Translations under genes and position numbers: made by a program
Origin: Gautieria morchelliformis
Lineage: Eukaryota; Basidiomycota; Agaricomycetes; Gomphales; Gomphaceae
Reading direction: 5' to 3'
Assembly (NCBI GenBank): GCA_015179125.1
Contig: WHVA01000419.1
Location: 38,899 to 102,898 of the forward strand
DNA length: 64,000 nt
Part shown: one piece after another, positions 63,370-64,000 of the stretch
How the letters are laid out: every line of letters begins with the position of its first letter
How positions within the stretch are numbered: the stretch's first letter is position 1
Notes under the pieces: model-generated
What the model saw: only the letters and a program-made list of their open reading frames with translations
Database searches by the model: none
What the model was told of the DNA's origin: nothing

Positions 63370-64000
63370 TCTGCTCTGCGTATCCGAGGTTCTGCCGCGT
63401 CCCCCGGGTGACGACGGTTTCTCCCACGTGACCCATCCGGGCTTGAGCGATGAATTGGCCGCACGGCGCCACGTGTGTGCCGTGGCTTCGCTGCGGGTTC
63501 CTGACTTCGGGTTCCTGGCTTCGGGTTCCTGGCTACTTCACTTCTTGTGCTTCTTCCTCCTGATCTTGCCAACTTGCTGCTGTTCCTGTCGTGCTTCTGT
63601 TGCCAATCGAATTTTGGCGCTAGAAGCTTCCATTGATTGCCTTTTCTCGTGTTTCCGTCGTTCCGTGCGCCAGTAATACTCCGGTCCCCACTTGCTGTAG
63701 GGCACAACCTCCTTCGCGTGCCCATTCCGTGGAGGCGCGTGGAGACGTTTATGTTCTATTATTTTGGCCGTCTGCCATTCTTTTCGATTTTTAGTTCTAA
63801 TTCTTGCTCCTCTCCACGCACACCAGATAGTCGCTGACACCTACTCACAGGGATGACGAGGCCTTCCAAGCCGTGCCGCTCCGCGTACGGGTAGAGTTTG
63901 GCGAAGAGCACGGCCGTGTCGCAACGTGTGCTGCATCGGACCGCCTCGGGAGAGAGTACGAGCAGCACAGGGACGGGTGCCATCGCTGCATCAGCCATGT
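63370..64000 (-). repeat. Rep-M copy 3 (runs off the window)
   Basis: Reverse orientation of copies 1 and 2. On the minus strand it starts with the MADAAMAPVPVLLVLSP frame (63998), then the A-rich stretch and the CACGTGGGAGAAACCG segment near 63430. The direct repeat GGTTCCTGGCTTCGGGTTCC lies at about 63500-63530. Confidence 0.7.

Noticed and set aside
1-64000. tRNA and rRNA genes
   Set aside because: No cloverleaf with intact A and B boxes and no rRNA core sequence was recognised by eye; weak tRNA-like pieces occur only at primer-binding sites.

Overview
This window looks like a gene-poor, repeat-dense region of a basidiomycete (Agaricomycete-type) fungal genome. The evidence is short GT-AG introns of about 44-65 nt, Ty3/gypsy chromoviruses and Ty1/copia elements with fungal features, a LINE with three zinc knuckles, an alpha-kinase gene of the mushroom type, an integrase-core (DDE) gene of the kind common in mushroom genomes, and no bacterial gene architecture. 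Assignments come from reading motifs; no database search was run.

Layout. 1-1.19 kb: poorly understood, with a possible exon of a minus-strand gene. 1.19-5.8 kb: degenerate minus-strand copia element (copia-1), split by a solo LTR of a second copia family. 6.4-7.7 kb: broken minus-strand gene of unknown function with an RGG-rich tail. 7.73-10.81 kb: deletion derivative of a chromodomain gypsy (gypsy-1, minus), whose 5' LTR was hit by copia-2 (10.81-13.93 kb, plus), which was hit in turn by gypsy-2 (13.93 to about 18.97 kb, plus). The right ends of all three nested elements are missing at one junction near 18,965. 18.97-22.35 kb: minus-strand pseudogene resembling the WD40 protein WDR24/RTC1; a second, truncated and inverted copy lies at 25.6-26.6 kb. 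22.6-37.8 kb and 51.3-64 kb: a mosaic of dispersed repeat families (called Rep-A, Rep-B and Rep-M here), some carrying a WD40-repeat relic. 37.9-48.0 kb: integrase-core gene split by gypsy-3 (38,814-47,320, minus), which sits inside a 57-nt intron. 48.1-50.5 kb: multi-exon alpha-kinase gene. 56.19-61.52 kb: full-length but frame-broken LINE inserted in a Rep-A copy.

The most interesting signals are in the retroelements. Gypsy-2 and gypsy-3 both show the hallmarks of Tf1-like self-priming: a primer-binding site complementary to the probable 5' end of their own transcript. Both also end gag with AAA AAA TAG ahead of a -1 pol frame. Gypsy-3 carries an antisense gene between pol and its 3' LTR, encoding a charged coiled-coil protein with a six-cysteine cluster. 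The copia-2 LTR places its AATAAA in the loop of a perfect 13-bp hairpin, and the copia-2 gag start codon lies inside a primer-binding site complementary to the initiator-tRNA anticodon arm. Each of gypsy-2 and gypsy-3 also has its own strand-biased pentamer signature (CCTCG and CGGAA).
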